From Heracleum sosnowskyi (Eukaryota > Streptophyta > Magnoliopsida > Apiales > Apiaceae), in assembly GCA_030848705.1 (NCBI GenBank), contig CM061238.1, positions 28,798,655 to 28,862,654 of the forward strand: 64,000 nucleotides of DNA, read 5' to 3'. The notes below the pieces were generated by a model. The model did no database searches, was not told the DNA's origin, and worked only from the letters and a program-made list of their open reading frames with translations. Below are positions 1 to 11,400 of the stretch, piece by piece (position 1 is the stretch's first letter; every line of letters begins with the position of its first letter). The translations under genes were made by a program, and so were the position numbers.

Positions 1-237
1 TCAGTTTGATTTTAACCGACGTATAAACTTTAAATTTACGTCGAATTTTTGCACCCGACATATAAAATTGCTGCACATATTTGACATATACGTCGGTGTT
101 TTTAATACGCGACATATAAAATCGATAATATATATGACGACTTTCTCTAATTCGACGTACATAATAATTTTATTAAAATAAAAAATACAATTTAATAGAC
201 TATTTAGTACTCGAGTTATTTTTGACTCTAGTCTTTC

Positions 238-848
238 CCAATTCAACCATCAGTAACCCCTTTCTCTTTCGACTAACCCTAAAACCTTCTCAGTGATTTC
301 AATTAAGAAATTTCAACTATTATTCAAGCCTTGTTGATACTTTATAATTAAGGTTTGAAGAATTGGATTGTTTATATATACACTCTTGAAGAATCAGATT
401 GTTTATATATACACACTCTTATATAGCTTTTACTTTTTATAATCTTATTTTCCCTCTTTCTGCATCACTGTGTTGAATTGATTCAGGCCAAAACACAAAC
501 CTTCATCATAAATCCTTAAACTGCATCTAATCCAAAATTAACAACTGTTCTTGAAACCCCATCTACTTATATCTTCATTTCAATGGTTTAAAGGTAACTT
601 TTTTCTTGTTTTACTTAAACTTATTTATTTTTTACTACTCTAATGTGTAATTAACATCAGATCGCTTTGTGACTTATTATTTTGATTGAAAGAACTGTTT
701 TTTTTTGTTTTTTTTGATTAGGAGAAAGTGAATTGAGATGACCCAACAACCATCTGTGATCTTAGCAACTGCTAGTTATGATCATACTATTCGATTTTGG
801 GAGGCGAAAAGTGGCCGGTGTTATCGGACTATTCAGTACCCTGAATAG
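238..848 (+). pseudogene. LST8: Captured 5' piece of LST8 (TOR complex WD40 subunit), copy 1
   Basis: The ATG at 738 opens 37 codons reading MTQQPSVILATASYDHTIRF and onward to a GRCYRTIQYP motif, which I recognise as the N terminus of plant LST8, the WD40 beta-propeller partner of TOR kinase; it covers only the first propeller strands. Upstream is a leader exon ending at 593, an intron from 594 to 721 (GTAACT donor, T-rich tract, TTAG acceptor) and 16 bases of leader before the ATG. The coding exon ends at 848 next to a GTCAGT donor. Retained introns mean genomic DNA was captured, not cDNA. In this copy the last codon is TAG where copy 2 has TCG. Later LST8 exons are absent. The upstream limit of the capture is not resolved. 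Confidence 0.75.
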
Positions 849-1511
849 GTCAGTTGGATTGTAAAGATTGTTTCTTTTTTCAGTTTTATTGTTGTTGTTG
901 TTTTCGTATGTGTTCGAGTTTAAGTTGAGCTGGTGTAATGGTTAAATAATGTGTATTTGTATATTTTAGGAGTCTTAATTTGTTTAATTAGTAATTGGTA
1001 TTGCTCGTAATGGTGTCTGTGAGGTATTGCATTTGGAAGACATTGACTGGTTTTGTGTTTGTTTGCGGTCAATGGTAGTGTTGGCATTTTTTTGCTTGTA
1101 ATGTTCTTGTTTGAGTTTTGGTTGAGATAGCGAAATGATTTTTATTTGAGTCATTGATCGGTACGGACTTGTATATTTCGTGAAGTTTATTGCTTATAGT
1201 GGTATGAATGAGGTAGCACACTTGGAACACACTGCTTTGCTTGTGTTTGTCTGTAGTCAATAAATAGTCTCGGTACTTTGCCCGTGGTATTTAAGATATA
1301 GAAAATGTGTATGTTATTGGATGTTTAGATTTGCCTGCAGTCAATATTTATTGGATGTTTATGATGAGATACATGCATGACATAGTAATGTTATCTCATA
1401 AAGATTCTAAAACTAAGTGGATAGAGGTACTATATAAAATGGTGTAATATTGTTATAGATATAAAAACCCTAACATTAAATTTATATGTAGTTAACATTT
1501 CTTTTGGCAAG

Positions 1512-1725
1512 GTCTTGGAAAAAAATACGCAAACCAACAAATTGGAGAAGTTCGAGATATTTGGGCAAATTTTTTTACCCGTGAATATATGTGATCAGGT
1601 ACACATTAAGTTCAAACCAATCTCGAATATATTTTGTTCCTACTCTGTGCTAACATGTTCGAACATATGTTTTTTGCAGTAGCGCCGATAAGGAGGAGTA
1701 TGATCTAATATTAGCTGAGTGCTGA
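1512..1725 (+). pseudogene. Second captured exon pair, unknown gene, copy 1
   Basis: Two short open segments have good splice signals. The first (1512-1590) follows a TTAAC branch-like site and a TTGGCAAG acceptor and reads LGKKYANQQIGEVRDIWANF followed by FTREY. An intron of 89 bases (1591-1679) has a CTAAC branch site and a TTTTTTGCAG acceptor, but a weak donor. The second exon reads SADKEEYDLILAEC and stops at 1723-1725. Together they look like the C-terminal exons of a cellular gene. I do not recognise the protein. AT-rich sequence resembling a 3' UTR follows. The stretch 849-1511 between the two captured pieces shows no coding signal. The copy at 15836-16049 confirms the structure. Confidence 0.4.
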
Positions 1726-2048
1726 CAGCAAGGATATGATCTGATTAGATATTAGCTTTAGCTTGCAGCAATTCTGAAATAGATATTATATTTTGGATTT
1801 AAGATAGACATATTAACGTACGACATGTGTTGAATTAAATATATGATGCAGTTAATTGTACAAGGAATTTTAAAACATTATTGTGGACATATTTTCTAGT
1901 CTCCAATTTTAATTTAATCAAAGATTTTGTTGAGAATTTTGGAGTGCATTTTTTACTCAGATTAGGTTTTATATTTTTGGTCTGTTATAACAGGGTTTTT
2001 GACTTTTTGGGTATTATTATAAACAGGGCAGACATTTATATTTTTCCT

Positions 2049-2390
2049 TTGACAATATACGTCGGTGCTTGTCAAAGTCTTGCGACATATAAAACAACCA
2101 TATACGTCGGTTGGAAAAAAAACAGACATAAAATTACAACTAATATATGACGGTTCTATAAGCTTATATGATGCTGGAAAACCTTTTATACATCGGTCTT
2201 TTGAATCTTTATACGTCGGTCTTTTCGGTCTTTTACATCGGTTTTACAACCGACGTATTAGACTTTATACGTCCCCTTTTTGACCGACGTAAAATGTTTG
2301 TCACTTTATACGTCCCCATGCTTACATCGCCTTTTTGCCGACGTATAAGACCTTTTTAACCGACGTAAAAGGCCATTTTTGTGCTAAGGG
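2049..2390. repeat. Subterminal ACGTCGG/CCGACGT repeats of the CACTA-like element, copy 1
   Basis: Short direct and inverted copies of TATACGTCGGT, CCGACGTA and slightly decayed forms (TACATCGG, TACGTCCC) occur every 20-40 bases up to the right terminus. In known CACTA elements such subterminal repeats bind the transposase. The copies can pair with each other into hairpins. Confidence 0.7.
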
Positions 2391-3063
2391 AATTGGGATT
2401 AAATCCTCAGCTGGTTTCCCTCTTCGGTCCTCATTATCACTAGTATCCATCTCTTCAATGGGGAGAACCTGCCCCCATTTCCATTAGGCCTTAACGCGGC
2501 TAAGTAACATCTTCTAGCCATCTTTTGGTCTCCCCGTTCTTCACCAATTCTATTCCTCGTTGGGAACTTGATTTTCAGATGATAAGATGAGGCAACAGCC
2601 TTGAACGCATGAAGACCCGTCCTTCCCAGGATTGCACTGTAGGTCGAAGTTGCCTTTATAACTATGAAGTTCAACATCTTAGTAGACGTATTCCACCCTT
2701 GCCCCATTGTCATTGGGAGCTGGATAGTGCCTTCCACCTTTGACTCCACTCCATTAAATCCATATATGGGCATATTCGAGGGTGTCAACTGAGAGTCAAT
2801 ATAGCCCATCTTGATAAAAGCATCATGGAACAAGATGTCCACTGAAGCTCCATTGTCGACCAAAACTCTCTTTGTTTCAGAATTTCCTATCACAGGTACG
2901 ATGACTAAGGGATCATCGTGGGGAAACTTCACTCCCTCCAAGTCAGAATCATCAAAACCTATTGATATTTCTGTTCGGGCACATTTCGGTGCTTCTCCGA
3001 CCACAGTCATTACTTCTCGGGCATAAGCCTTTCTTGAGTTTCGGGAGGTCCCAGCAGCAGTTG
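2391..3063 (-). pseudogene. Tat-like gypsy Gag-protease C-terminal part, duplicated copy
   Basis: The reverse strand encodes the end of Gag-protease: the ARTEISIGFDDSDLEGVKFP stretch, the protease motif VLVDNGAS and the following ILGRTGLHAFKAVA flap region. It matches 16715-17387 almost base for base (offset 14324). The frame is lost near the 3' end (WILVIMRTEE versus NSKDDEERRG in the intact relative at 59361-61892), and the CACTA-like element cuts it off at 2390. At 3063/3064 it is joined directly to integrase sequence. In the intact arrangement the upstream neighbour would be the zinc-knuckle part of Gag, so this is a rearrangement junction. The protease shows the DNGAS variant of the usual DTGAS. 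Confidence 0.8.
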
Positions 3064-4895
3064 TTCTCCTCACAGTACTTTTTGAAATGTTCATTGTCAA
3101 ACTGCTTCCCATTGTCCGTGACCGGGATTCGTGGGATTCCATATCAACAGATTACACTTTCCTATAGAAATTGCCATACTTGTTTGGTGGTTATCTTGGC
3201 TAGAGGTTTAGCCTCAATCCACTTAGTGAAGTAGTCAATTGCCACTATCAAGAACTTCTTTTGTGCACTTGTCACTGGAAATGACCCAAGTATGTCCATG
3301 CCCCATATGGCAAACAGGATTGGTGAGTTAACTGATGTTAACATCTCGGATGGTTGCCTAACTACAGGTGCATGCTTTTGACACCGTTCATACTTCTTCA
3401 CATAATCTTTCAAATTAGCAAGCATGCTTGGCCAATAGAAACCTAGACGAGTGATTTTATGAGCAAGGGCTCTGCCCCCCAAGTGCTGCCCACAAATCCC
3501 TTCATGTACTTCCCTTAGGGTCAATTCTGCCTCTTGGGGTCTCAAGCATTTTAAGTAAGGAATGATGAAAGACTTTTTGTATAGGATAACCTCAATCAGG
3601 GCATACCTTAGTGATCTCACATATAGATTTCGTGCTTCTGAAGTGTCGTTGGGTAACCACCCAGTTTCCAGATGAGATTTGATGTGATCCATCCAACAGC
3701 TGGCAACATCAATGGGTGCTACCAACTTTCCAATGATGTTTGGGGTCTTCAAGACTTGGAAGTATACACTTCCTGCGTAGTTTTCAATTTCAGAAGAGGC
3801 AAATTTAGACAAGGCATTGGCCTTCATGTTCTCTTCCCTTGGAATGTGTTCCATATATCATTCATCAAACTGAGTCATGATGGCCTTGACAAGTTTTAGG
3901 TACTTGGCCATGACTTCATCTCTGGCCTCAAACTCCCCATTTACTTGGGAAACCACTAGCCTCGAGTCTCCACACACTTTCAGAGTTTTAACTCTCAAGG
4001 CCCCAGCCAGCCCTAAGCCAGCTATCATGGCTTCATAATCAGCTTCATTGTTTGTCGTTGGGAAGTCCAGTTTTAGTGCATACTCTATGAGAAATCCATC
4101 AGGACTTTGTAGCACCAAACCTGCTCCACTTGATTTTGTTTTTTATGCTCCATCAAAATAGAGCACCCAACATTCTTTGGACAATATGTCTTCATCTTTC
4201 TTGTCTTCCACTATTACTTCCTACCCCCCGACTTCTTGGTTGTCAATGGTGCATTCAACCATGAACTCAGCGAGTGCTTGAGCTTTTATGGTCGTTCGAG
4301 GCTTATACTTAATGTCAAATTCTCCCAATTCAATAGCCCATTTGATCAATCTTCCACTAACTTGAGGACTATGCAAGATGTTTCTCAGAGGCTGATTGGT
4401 CAAGACCTCTATCTTATGTGCCTGGAAGTATGGGCGTAGCTTTCTTGAGGCCATTACCAAGGCTAAGGCAAACTTCTCAATCGTAGAGTAGTTTATTTAT
4501 GCCCCATGTAGAATCTTGCTTACGTAGTAAATGGGTTTCTGAACCTTCAACTCTTCTTTTACCCAAATGGCTCCAAGGGCTGTGTTAGAAACCGCCAAGT
4601 ATAAATAAAGAATTTCTCCCGGCTTTGGCTTTGCCAACAGTGGTGCCTCAAACATGTATTTCTTCAGGGCCTCAAAGGCCTCTTGGCTTTCAGTTGTCCA
4701 TTCAAAAAATTTTACGTTCTTGAGTGCTTTGAAGAAAAGTAAGCACTTCTCTCCTGACTTGGAGATGAATCTTCCCAATGCTGCCACTCTTCCCGTTAGT
4801 TTTTGGACATCCTTGACAGTCCGTGGTGGTTCCATGTCTAGAATTGCTTTGATTTTGTCGGGATTAGCCTCGATTCCTCTTTTGGAAACCATCAG
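3064..4895 (-). pseudogene. Tat-like gypsy pol: end of RT, RNase H and most of integrase (broken)
   Basis: Reading leftward from 4895: the end of reverse transcriptase with its RNase H connection (RGIEANPDKIKAILDMEPP), RNase H (YFDGA, TTNNEADYEAMIAGL, VCGDSRLVV, HIPREENMKANALSKFAS), the integrase zinc-binding region (HQHLGGRALAHKI and KYERCQKHA, where the first Cys of the CC pair is Tyr), then the core with WGMDILG and VTDNGKQFDNEHF. Several in-frame stops break it, for example near 4497, 4138 and 3855. RT continues at 13391-14162 beyond the 8.49 kb insertion; the shared ATCAG at 4891-4895 and 13386-13390 closes the gap. Integrase is cut at 3064, so its catalytic Glu region and the 3' LTR are not in the window. 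Confidence 0.9.
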
Positions 4896-5534
4896 TGTAA
4901 GATCCGGGAAAATTACGTGTTATTATATGATGTGAAATGAAATTTTAATTTCATATTAAGAGTTATTAAATGATTTATCTGTTTAAACGTGCTAAGTTAT
5001 TCGTTAAATGATTGAATATGTGATATTGTGGTGCTATGTGAAATGTGTGGGGAATTTGAAATTATTTTGAAAAGGGTGTCATACTATTTTATTTTATTTT
5101 AATTATCGAAAAGAAAATTTGGATCGTTCCCAAATTATTCGGGAGATTGGTATATCGTTCGTACCAATATTTCATTCGTTAAAGTAGGAAGTATTCGAAA
5201 ATATTCGCAATAAGGGTATTTTGGTTCGTATATTTTGAATTAAACGATACTTGTAGTTATCCGTACTTTATGGATGCTTATCGTCTCGTGAAACGTGTAT
5301 TCTGCTTTATTAAAGGTTTAAAGCATATATTCTGTTATATTGTATTTAAAGCGATCCATCGGATCAGTATCGATCCAAAAATGTCGTTTGGGGTATTATT
5401 TTCCGTTTAATATAAAAAGGCAAATCGTACTTTCTTTTCGTATAATCAAGCTTAATTACAGTTAAAAATCCGAAAAACCCTAGAACGTGTTCTTCGTGTT
5501 CTTGAGAATCAAACCAACTTTTGGAGGCGTTACA
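4896..5534 (+). repeat. 5' LTR, short form
   Basis: TG...CA ends, 639 bases, followed two bases later by the primer site. It is identical to the first 637 bases of the 3' LTR apart from about three substitutions. It lacks the 4.3 kb found between two GGCGTTA repeats in the 3' LTR, so it looks like a deletion product of the long form. Confidence 0.9.
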
Positions 5535-5536
5535 GT

Positions 5537-5548
5537 TGGTATCAGAGC
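5537..5548 (+). other. Primer binding site, initiator tRNA-Met type
   Basis: TGGTATCAGAGC lies two bases after the 5' LTR. This sequence is complementary to the 3' end of plant initiator tRNA-Met and is the usual site where minus-strand cDNA synthesis starts in many plant LTR elements. Confidence 0.9.
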
Positions 5549-7764
5549 AAGGGTTATAGTAAAACTAGAAACGAGAGTGTGTGGGAGTGTATATAGTTAT
5601 ATAAGGAACGTCAGAGCTCATTTAGAGTTCGTATTGGACTATTGGATATAGTACCGCTGAGTGAGTTGAGATGGAGGTATTTGATTGAGATAGTTGTGCT
5701 GAAATGGATAGAACTTCTTGCGTTTGTAGACGTCTATGGCGGAATCTTCGAGGACTATTACGAGTCGACGACGACGTACGATATTGATAACCTTGCGACG
5801 TGGAAAAGAAGGGCTGAAATCGAATAACGTGGAGAAGAAGGGTTGAAATCGAATAACGAGCTATCGAAGGAGTCGACGGAGGAGTCATATGTGAAGACCT
5901 TGGTAATACCTTCCCATCCTAAGGAAATATTTGACATTTCTTTAAGCGAAGCTGTGTTGGTGAATATATTCCACCTTTTGACCTTGTACTTGATACTTTT
6001 GATCAATCATGATTGCAATTGCATCAGAGGTTGTTGTGACATCTATTTCAAATTTGTGAAGCCTGTTGAAAATATGTTATTTAAATTCCAACTCCTTCAT
6101 TCTTCCGGAGTGGATAACTCTAATTGTAATGGAACACTTTTTGTTTGATACATCCTTTTCTGGTTGTTCTTCTTTTCTGGAATAACACCTTTGGAATCTA
6201 TTCAATTTCAATCCAAGGTGTGTATTTGAGATTTCTTATCGAGAGGCCTTGGTTGTTATTTTGACTCTAAATTTATTTCATATTTCTCTACTCCAACTGA
6301 GGTAAACAACCCTATTTATATGGGACACAAGGACTATCTGTCTATGTGATAGAAGTCTGACGGGACGCCGTCACTTGTGTGTTGTGAAATACAAGAAGGC
6401 TAATTACCTTTAGTACTGTCTTAATTGAGACACACAACATTGAGTTCATGTGATCAAATTGATCTCTCAGTGATTCTCTTATTTCCAATAATGTTTTCCT
6501 TGAAACATGCAGACTTGGTAACCCCAATTGGGGAACATTTGCTATGATACGGAACCTTTCTCTTCAAAATATCATGAAGTTTGTTATTTCAAATAATACG
6601 GGAGGTATGCCACCAGGTTGGAAGGAAATTTACCTTACCATAATGAACGAAGAATTTGCGATTGAATTACCACGAGCGAAAGCGGATTACGATGCGATTA
6701 GAATACTAGTAACATATAACGGAGCCAGTTGTTCTCTTTCTATCGATTAACGTTATGATATGGAAAGGTGAAGTTAGATAATTCAAGAGTTGATTGGAAA
6801 TTTGGGGAAAAATGTGTAATTGTGCTAATGATATCCCGTGTTGTGGAAGATGGACATAATAGGTTTTTGTCTCAATGAGAAGAACTTTTAAGATTTGATG
6901 ATAGGCTAATAATGGAGAATGAGTTGATCTTTGAGTATTTCAGGATTGTATGTTATGATTGCAAGTCTTTTGCTCACGATAGTTAAGGTAGATCTTACCA
7001 GTCAATGTGGATGTATAGGATGAGAATCAAAATGACGTTGAGTTGATCAAGCTGTTTGGGAATTGAGATGGAACCATGGAAAAAGTGTCTTGAGTGTTAC
7101 TGTGAATGTATCTTCTGAATTATTTAGGAATCAGATGGAGAACAATTAAGTTATTGGAACTAGGTAGAACAATTTTAAAGATATGGGACTAAGTCACCAA
7201 GTTGATAAGGAATATTCTCACAATTGTAGATAGGGAAAGAAGATGAAGAGGTGTTAATAAGGATTTAAAGACAATGGATAAGGTAATGAAGGGTTGTTTT
7301 CAGCTGAAGAGTTAATTGGCATAAAAGGTATGTGATCGTTGAAAGCAGTTGTTAAATATATTGGAGGTAGATAAAGTTGACCCAAGAATATGGATGGCTG
7401 ATAGTATGAGTAGAAAAAAGAGAGATCAGAGATGTAAATATCTTCGGTACAAGGATTAGAAAGGATAGAGCTTTAAGGTTATGATAACAAGAGATCAACT
7501 AGAAGGAATGACGGAAATAAGAATTCAACCAGGATTGATTAAAGAGAAAGGGCCACATAAAGGAAAGAGTTATGGAAAAAGAAAAGGATTCAATTATAGG
7601 AGGGAACGAGAAAGTATAAGGAATAAGAAAGAAGTGCAAGAATACATATAAGGGGTTTCAAAAGGATACTAGTGTTGGTGAATATCTAAGTACTTGAGGT
7701 GTTGGAAAAATGAAGACATAATAGCAGAGATGTAGTAGACAATTACGACTAAAGAGATTCCTGA
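5549..7764 (+). other. Eroded interior of the gypsy element, no intact gene
   Basis: About 2.2 kb between primer site and integrase relic. Open stretches are at most about 100 codons and I recognise no Gag, protease or RT motif. Purine-rich plus-strand composition with many near-open segments suggests decayed coding sequence, but I cannot place domains. Confidence 0.5.
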
Positions 7765-8010
7765 ATGGAAGTGGAAACATATTAAGATAGACTTTGTAGC
7801 AGAGTTGCTAAGGCTTAAAGCTAATCATGATGTTATTTGAGTTATTATTGACCGATTAACGAGAGATATTTATTAGATGAATTGGTTCATCTCTAGCTAT
7901 TTGAATGAGGTAATAGTGCGGCATGGAATGACGGGTTCAATTGTATTTGACAGAGATCCGCGACTTAATTAAAGAATTCAGACAGACTATGGTTGTGTAC
8001 TAAATTTTAA
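7765..8010 (+). pseudogene. Integrase relic of a chromovirus-like Ty3/gypsy
   Basis: Across stops and small shifts the plus strand gives WKHIKIDFVAELLRLKANHD, VIIDRLTRD, NEVIVRHGMTGSIVFDRDPR. These line up with the integrase core of Tekay/Del-type gypsy elements (the regions around WEHITMDF, VIVDRLTKSAHF and RHGVP-SIVSDRD). At least three stop codons interrupt it, so it cannot make a protein. It shows that the element is Ty3/gypsy with integrase upstream of the 3' LTR in the plus orientation. Confidence 0.7.
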
Positions 8011-8394
8011 GGTAATTGGAAGGACCATTTACCGTTGATTAGATTTTCTTACGACAACAGTTATTATGACAATTTTGAATTGCTACCTTATGTCGGTTTA
8101 CTGTGTGTTAGGAAAGTTGCGTATAAGTTTGCTTACCACCCCGTGAGTGGTGTATTCATAGTATATTTCATAAAATATGAACCTATAGAGATCTAGTTAA
8201 ATTGTTCTATGTTGAGTAACCGATTGAGATATTGAGTCAGTATGAGAGAGTGATAAGTAATAGAGGAGTCAAATTAGTATGAGTATGAGGAGAAATCCTA
8301 AGGTTGAAGAGTCAACCTAGGAATTTGAGAATGAGATGTTGAAAAAATATCCACCTATGTTTGCGCAAGTTGATTCTGAGGACAGAATCCTGTT

Positions 8395-8407
8395 AAGGGT
8401 GAAAGGA
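8395..8407 (+). other. Polypurine tract before the 3' LTR
   Basis: AAGGGTGAAAGGA, interrupted by one T, ends directly at the TG of the 3' LTR, the expected place for plus-strand priming. Confidence 0.7.
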
Positions 8408-11400
8408 TGTAAGATCCGGGAAAATTACGTGTTATCATATGATGTGAAATGAAATTTTAATTTCATATTAAGAGTTATTAAATGATTTATCTGTTTAAAC
8501 GTGCTAAGTTATTCGTTAAATGATTGAATATGTGATATTGTGGTGCTATGTGAAATGTGTGGGGAATTTGAAATTATTTTGAAAAGGGTGTCATACTATT
8601 TTATTTTATTTTAATTATCGAAAAGAAAATTTGGATCGTTCCCAAATTATTCGGGAGATTGGTATATCGTTCGTACCAATATTTCATTCGTTAAAGTAGG
8701 AAGTATTCGAAAATATTCGTAATAAGGGTATTTTGGTTCGTATATTTTGAATTAAACGATACTTGTAGTTATCCGTACTTTATGGATGATTATCGTCTCG
8801 TGAAACGTGTATTCTGCTTTATTAAAGGTTTAAAGCATATATTCTGTTATATTGTATTTAAAGCGATCCATCGGATCAGTATCGATCCAAAAATGTCGTT
8901 TGGGGTATTATTTTCCGTTTAATATAAAAAGGCAAATCGTACTTTCTTTTCGTATAATCAAGCTTAATTACAGTTAAAAATCCGAAAAACCCTAGAACGT
9001 GTTCTTCGTGTTCTTGAGAATCAAACCAACTTTTGGAGGCGTTATCGGAATCCGATTTCGATGTTCTTGTAATCAAACTGAATCTCTCATCATCTTCTAT
9101 CCGAATCCACCATCAAAATTCATGTGGGTATGATTTCTGAAATTTTCTTATTTTTAATTAATTTATTTATTTCGAATTTTAGGGTTAATTTGGGGGAAAT
9201 CGTTTGATTGATTGTTCTTGCTAATTGATGGTGTGGTTGTGTTTGTTATGAGATGTGGAGCATGTATGTGATTTTTAATTTGAATTTGGAGTTCGTTTTC
9301 GAGCTAATCGGAAAAGTTAAAGCTCGCCGGAGTTCTTGAGTTTGGCCGGAGTTTGAGTTGTGGTGACGGGTTCTCGTTTGTGATACCACCATTAAATAGA
9401 TCGGGAGGAGTGGAGTTGATTCATATAATTAGTTTTAAAGTCAGTCGTTGTTTTTGGTTGGCCGGAAAAGCTACCGCCGACGGCGGGGTCCGTTTCTGTG
9501 CGTTTTCGAACGATTTTGAATGGTTTTTAACTGGTGTTGTGTGGTTGTTGTGAAGCCCGTGTTTTCCCCTCAAAATCTGTGTGTTTAGAGTTGATTTTGG
9601 TGTTGCCGGAATTTTTCCCGGTGGCCGGAACACCGGCCGGATTCTGGGTTTCCGCCGGCTGTTCTTGGCGACCCGGAAAGTTCTTGGCAACCCGTTTTCA
9701 AAACCTACCCGACCCGGTTTCGATCCAGAAAACCCTAATTCCATTTTCTGAATAGTGTTTCTGGGTTTTTATTTTAAAAATAATTCAAAAATAGTTTTAT
9801 AATTCTAAAAATCATATCTTTGATTTAAAAATACATTTTATTATTCCGAAAATTTTATAAATTCATAAATATTTATTTAAATTCGAAAATTGATTAGATT
9901 TAATTATTTTAATTATTTTTGATTAATAATTAATTAATTTAATTAATTGATTAATTCTTTTAATCAGTTAATTCTTAATAATTAATTATTAATTAGATTT
10001 AATTAATTAAAATTAAGTTTAATTATTTTCTAGCTTGGTTTATTTATTTAAAAATAGTTTGAGCATTTAAAGAGTGTCAATTAATTTTATTAATTGATTT
10101 ATTTGCATTTAAAATACTTATATTGGATTTAAAAATCCGATTTTTGATTTAAAAATTGTTTGTGGCTTATTTAAATTCAAATAAGCTTTGTGTGATGTTT
10201 TAAAAATAGTTATAAGTGCTATTTGATTCGTATGAGTTGTGTAATGTGTTTTATAGTCAGTATATGCCCGTACTAGGGCTAGTATATGAGTTTTAAATAT
10301 TATAAATTAGACCGGGCGTCCGATACGTAACCGGTTACTTGTTTAAATGTGTTATGTGAATGATGTGAATTATCTGTTGTTGAGTCATGCATGCGAATAA
10401 ATTGTGTGGAGACTTGTTTGAGTAATTGGTTGTGTCTAATGTTATCACGAGGGGTAGATGGGATAGAAATTTGTCGGTTATGTTAGAAAGTGAGATTTAC
10501 GAGGCCGTTGACTTGGATGTTGACTTTTTATAGTATGGGGATTGTCGTCAAGCGAGTTACGAGGATTACTTGTATAGTTAGTTGTGATCATTCTGTCAAT
10601 TGAAATGTGGTTGTCTGTGCAACAGAGGCTATTGGACGAGACGAGTCAGATTATCGAAGTTAAGTTACAATCGTTTATGGAATGTGAAATCATACGTTGA
10701 AGACTAAGTACCGTCTCATGTTTGACTATCGAGGCTGGCACATGGATTCGAAATGGTAGAAGCAGACTAGTGGTATTCGCAAGAGCGTTAAAGCAAAGAA
10801 GGACGGAAGTAGAGAATCGTGCGACAAGACAGAATAAGGAGGAAATCGTATTGTTTCAGCGTTACGAAATAGCTAAGGACCAGAGGCAAGTGTTTATACC
10901 CTTGCTTATTAATTAAGGGATATTATCTTGAATTATTAGTATGCATGTTGAATGCTTATTACTGAATTTTCAAATGTTGATTTCTTTGCATTGAATTGCA
11001 AGTATGTTATTTAATCTCGTAAATTGACGAGTACTCTTTTATACCTTTTGAGTTTAGATTCATATTTTCATATTGATTGGAAAGATATACTTATTATATT
11101 GAAATGATTGAAAAGATAGTTATGGGCTGTATACTAAGGCCTTCTTTCAAAGACTTGATTTAAAAATGCTAAGTTGGAATATTACCAACCCTAGATGAGC
11201 GGGAACTTGTGAACCCTATGAGGGAAAACTTATTCTGAAATTCTGAAGTGGTGTTGCTTGCCCTTCAAGTATTCCATTTTTCACCTTGCACCTATGCAAA
11301 CCTTGTTATCCTTTCTTGTTAATGCGATCATCTGATCCATTCCCTGATTCGAATTCATATATGATGTGCATGATTTAGTTTACTTCCTTCAAGTACAAGG

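Larger units (their letters stand above)
1..2390. mobile_element. CACTA-like DNA element with captured gene pieces, copy 1 (left end outside window)
   Basis: This segment matches 14336-16714 at about 99 percent by eye, so it is the second copy of the element described there; its left terminus lies outside the window. The right 340 bases are packed with ACGTCGG and CCGACGT in both orientations and end in TTTTTGTGCTA, the counterpart of the left end TAGTACAAAA seen in copy 2. Subterminal arrays of this kind are typical of plant CACTA elements. No transposase ORF is present, so it would be non-autonomous. It carries two captured gene pieces (LST8 start; an unidentified exon pair). It sits at the same gag position as copy 2, which points to segmental duplication rather than independent insertion. 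Confidence 0.65.

Noticed and set aside
2391..3063. Independent second insertion of the same CACTA-like element into the same gag site
   Set aside because: Same position, same orientation and constant offset into flanking gag make duplication far more likely.
9353..9755. GC-rich ORFs in the long LTR as a captured gene
   Set aside because: Low-complexity Pro/Arg/Gly translation in all frames, consistent with a GC-rich patch of LTR and no recognisable protein.
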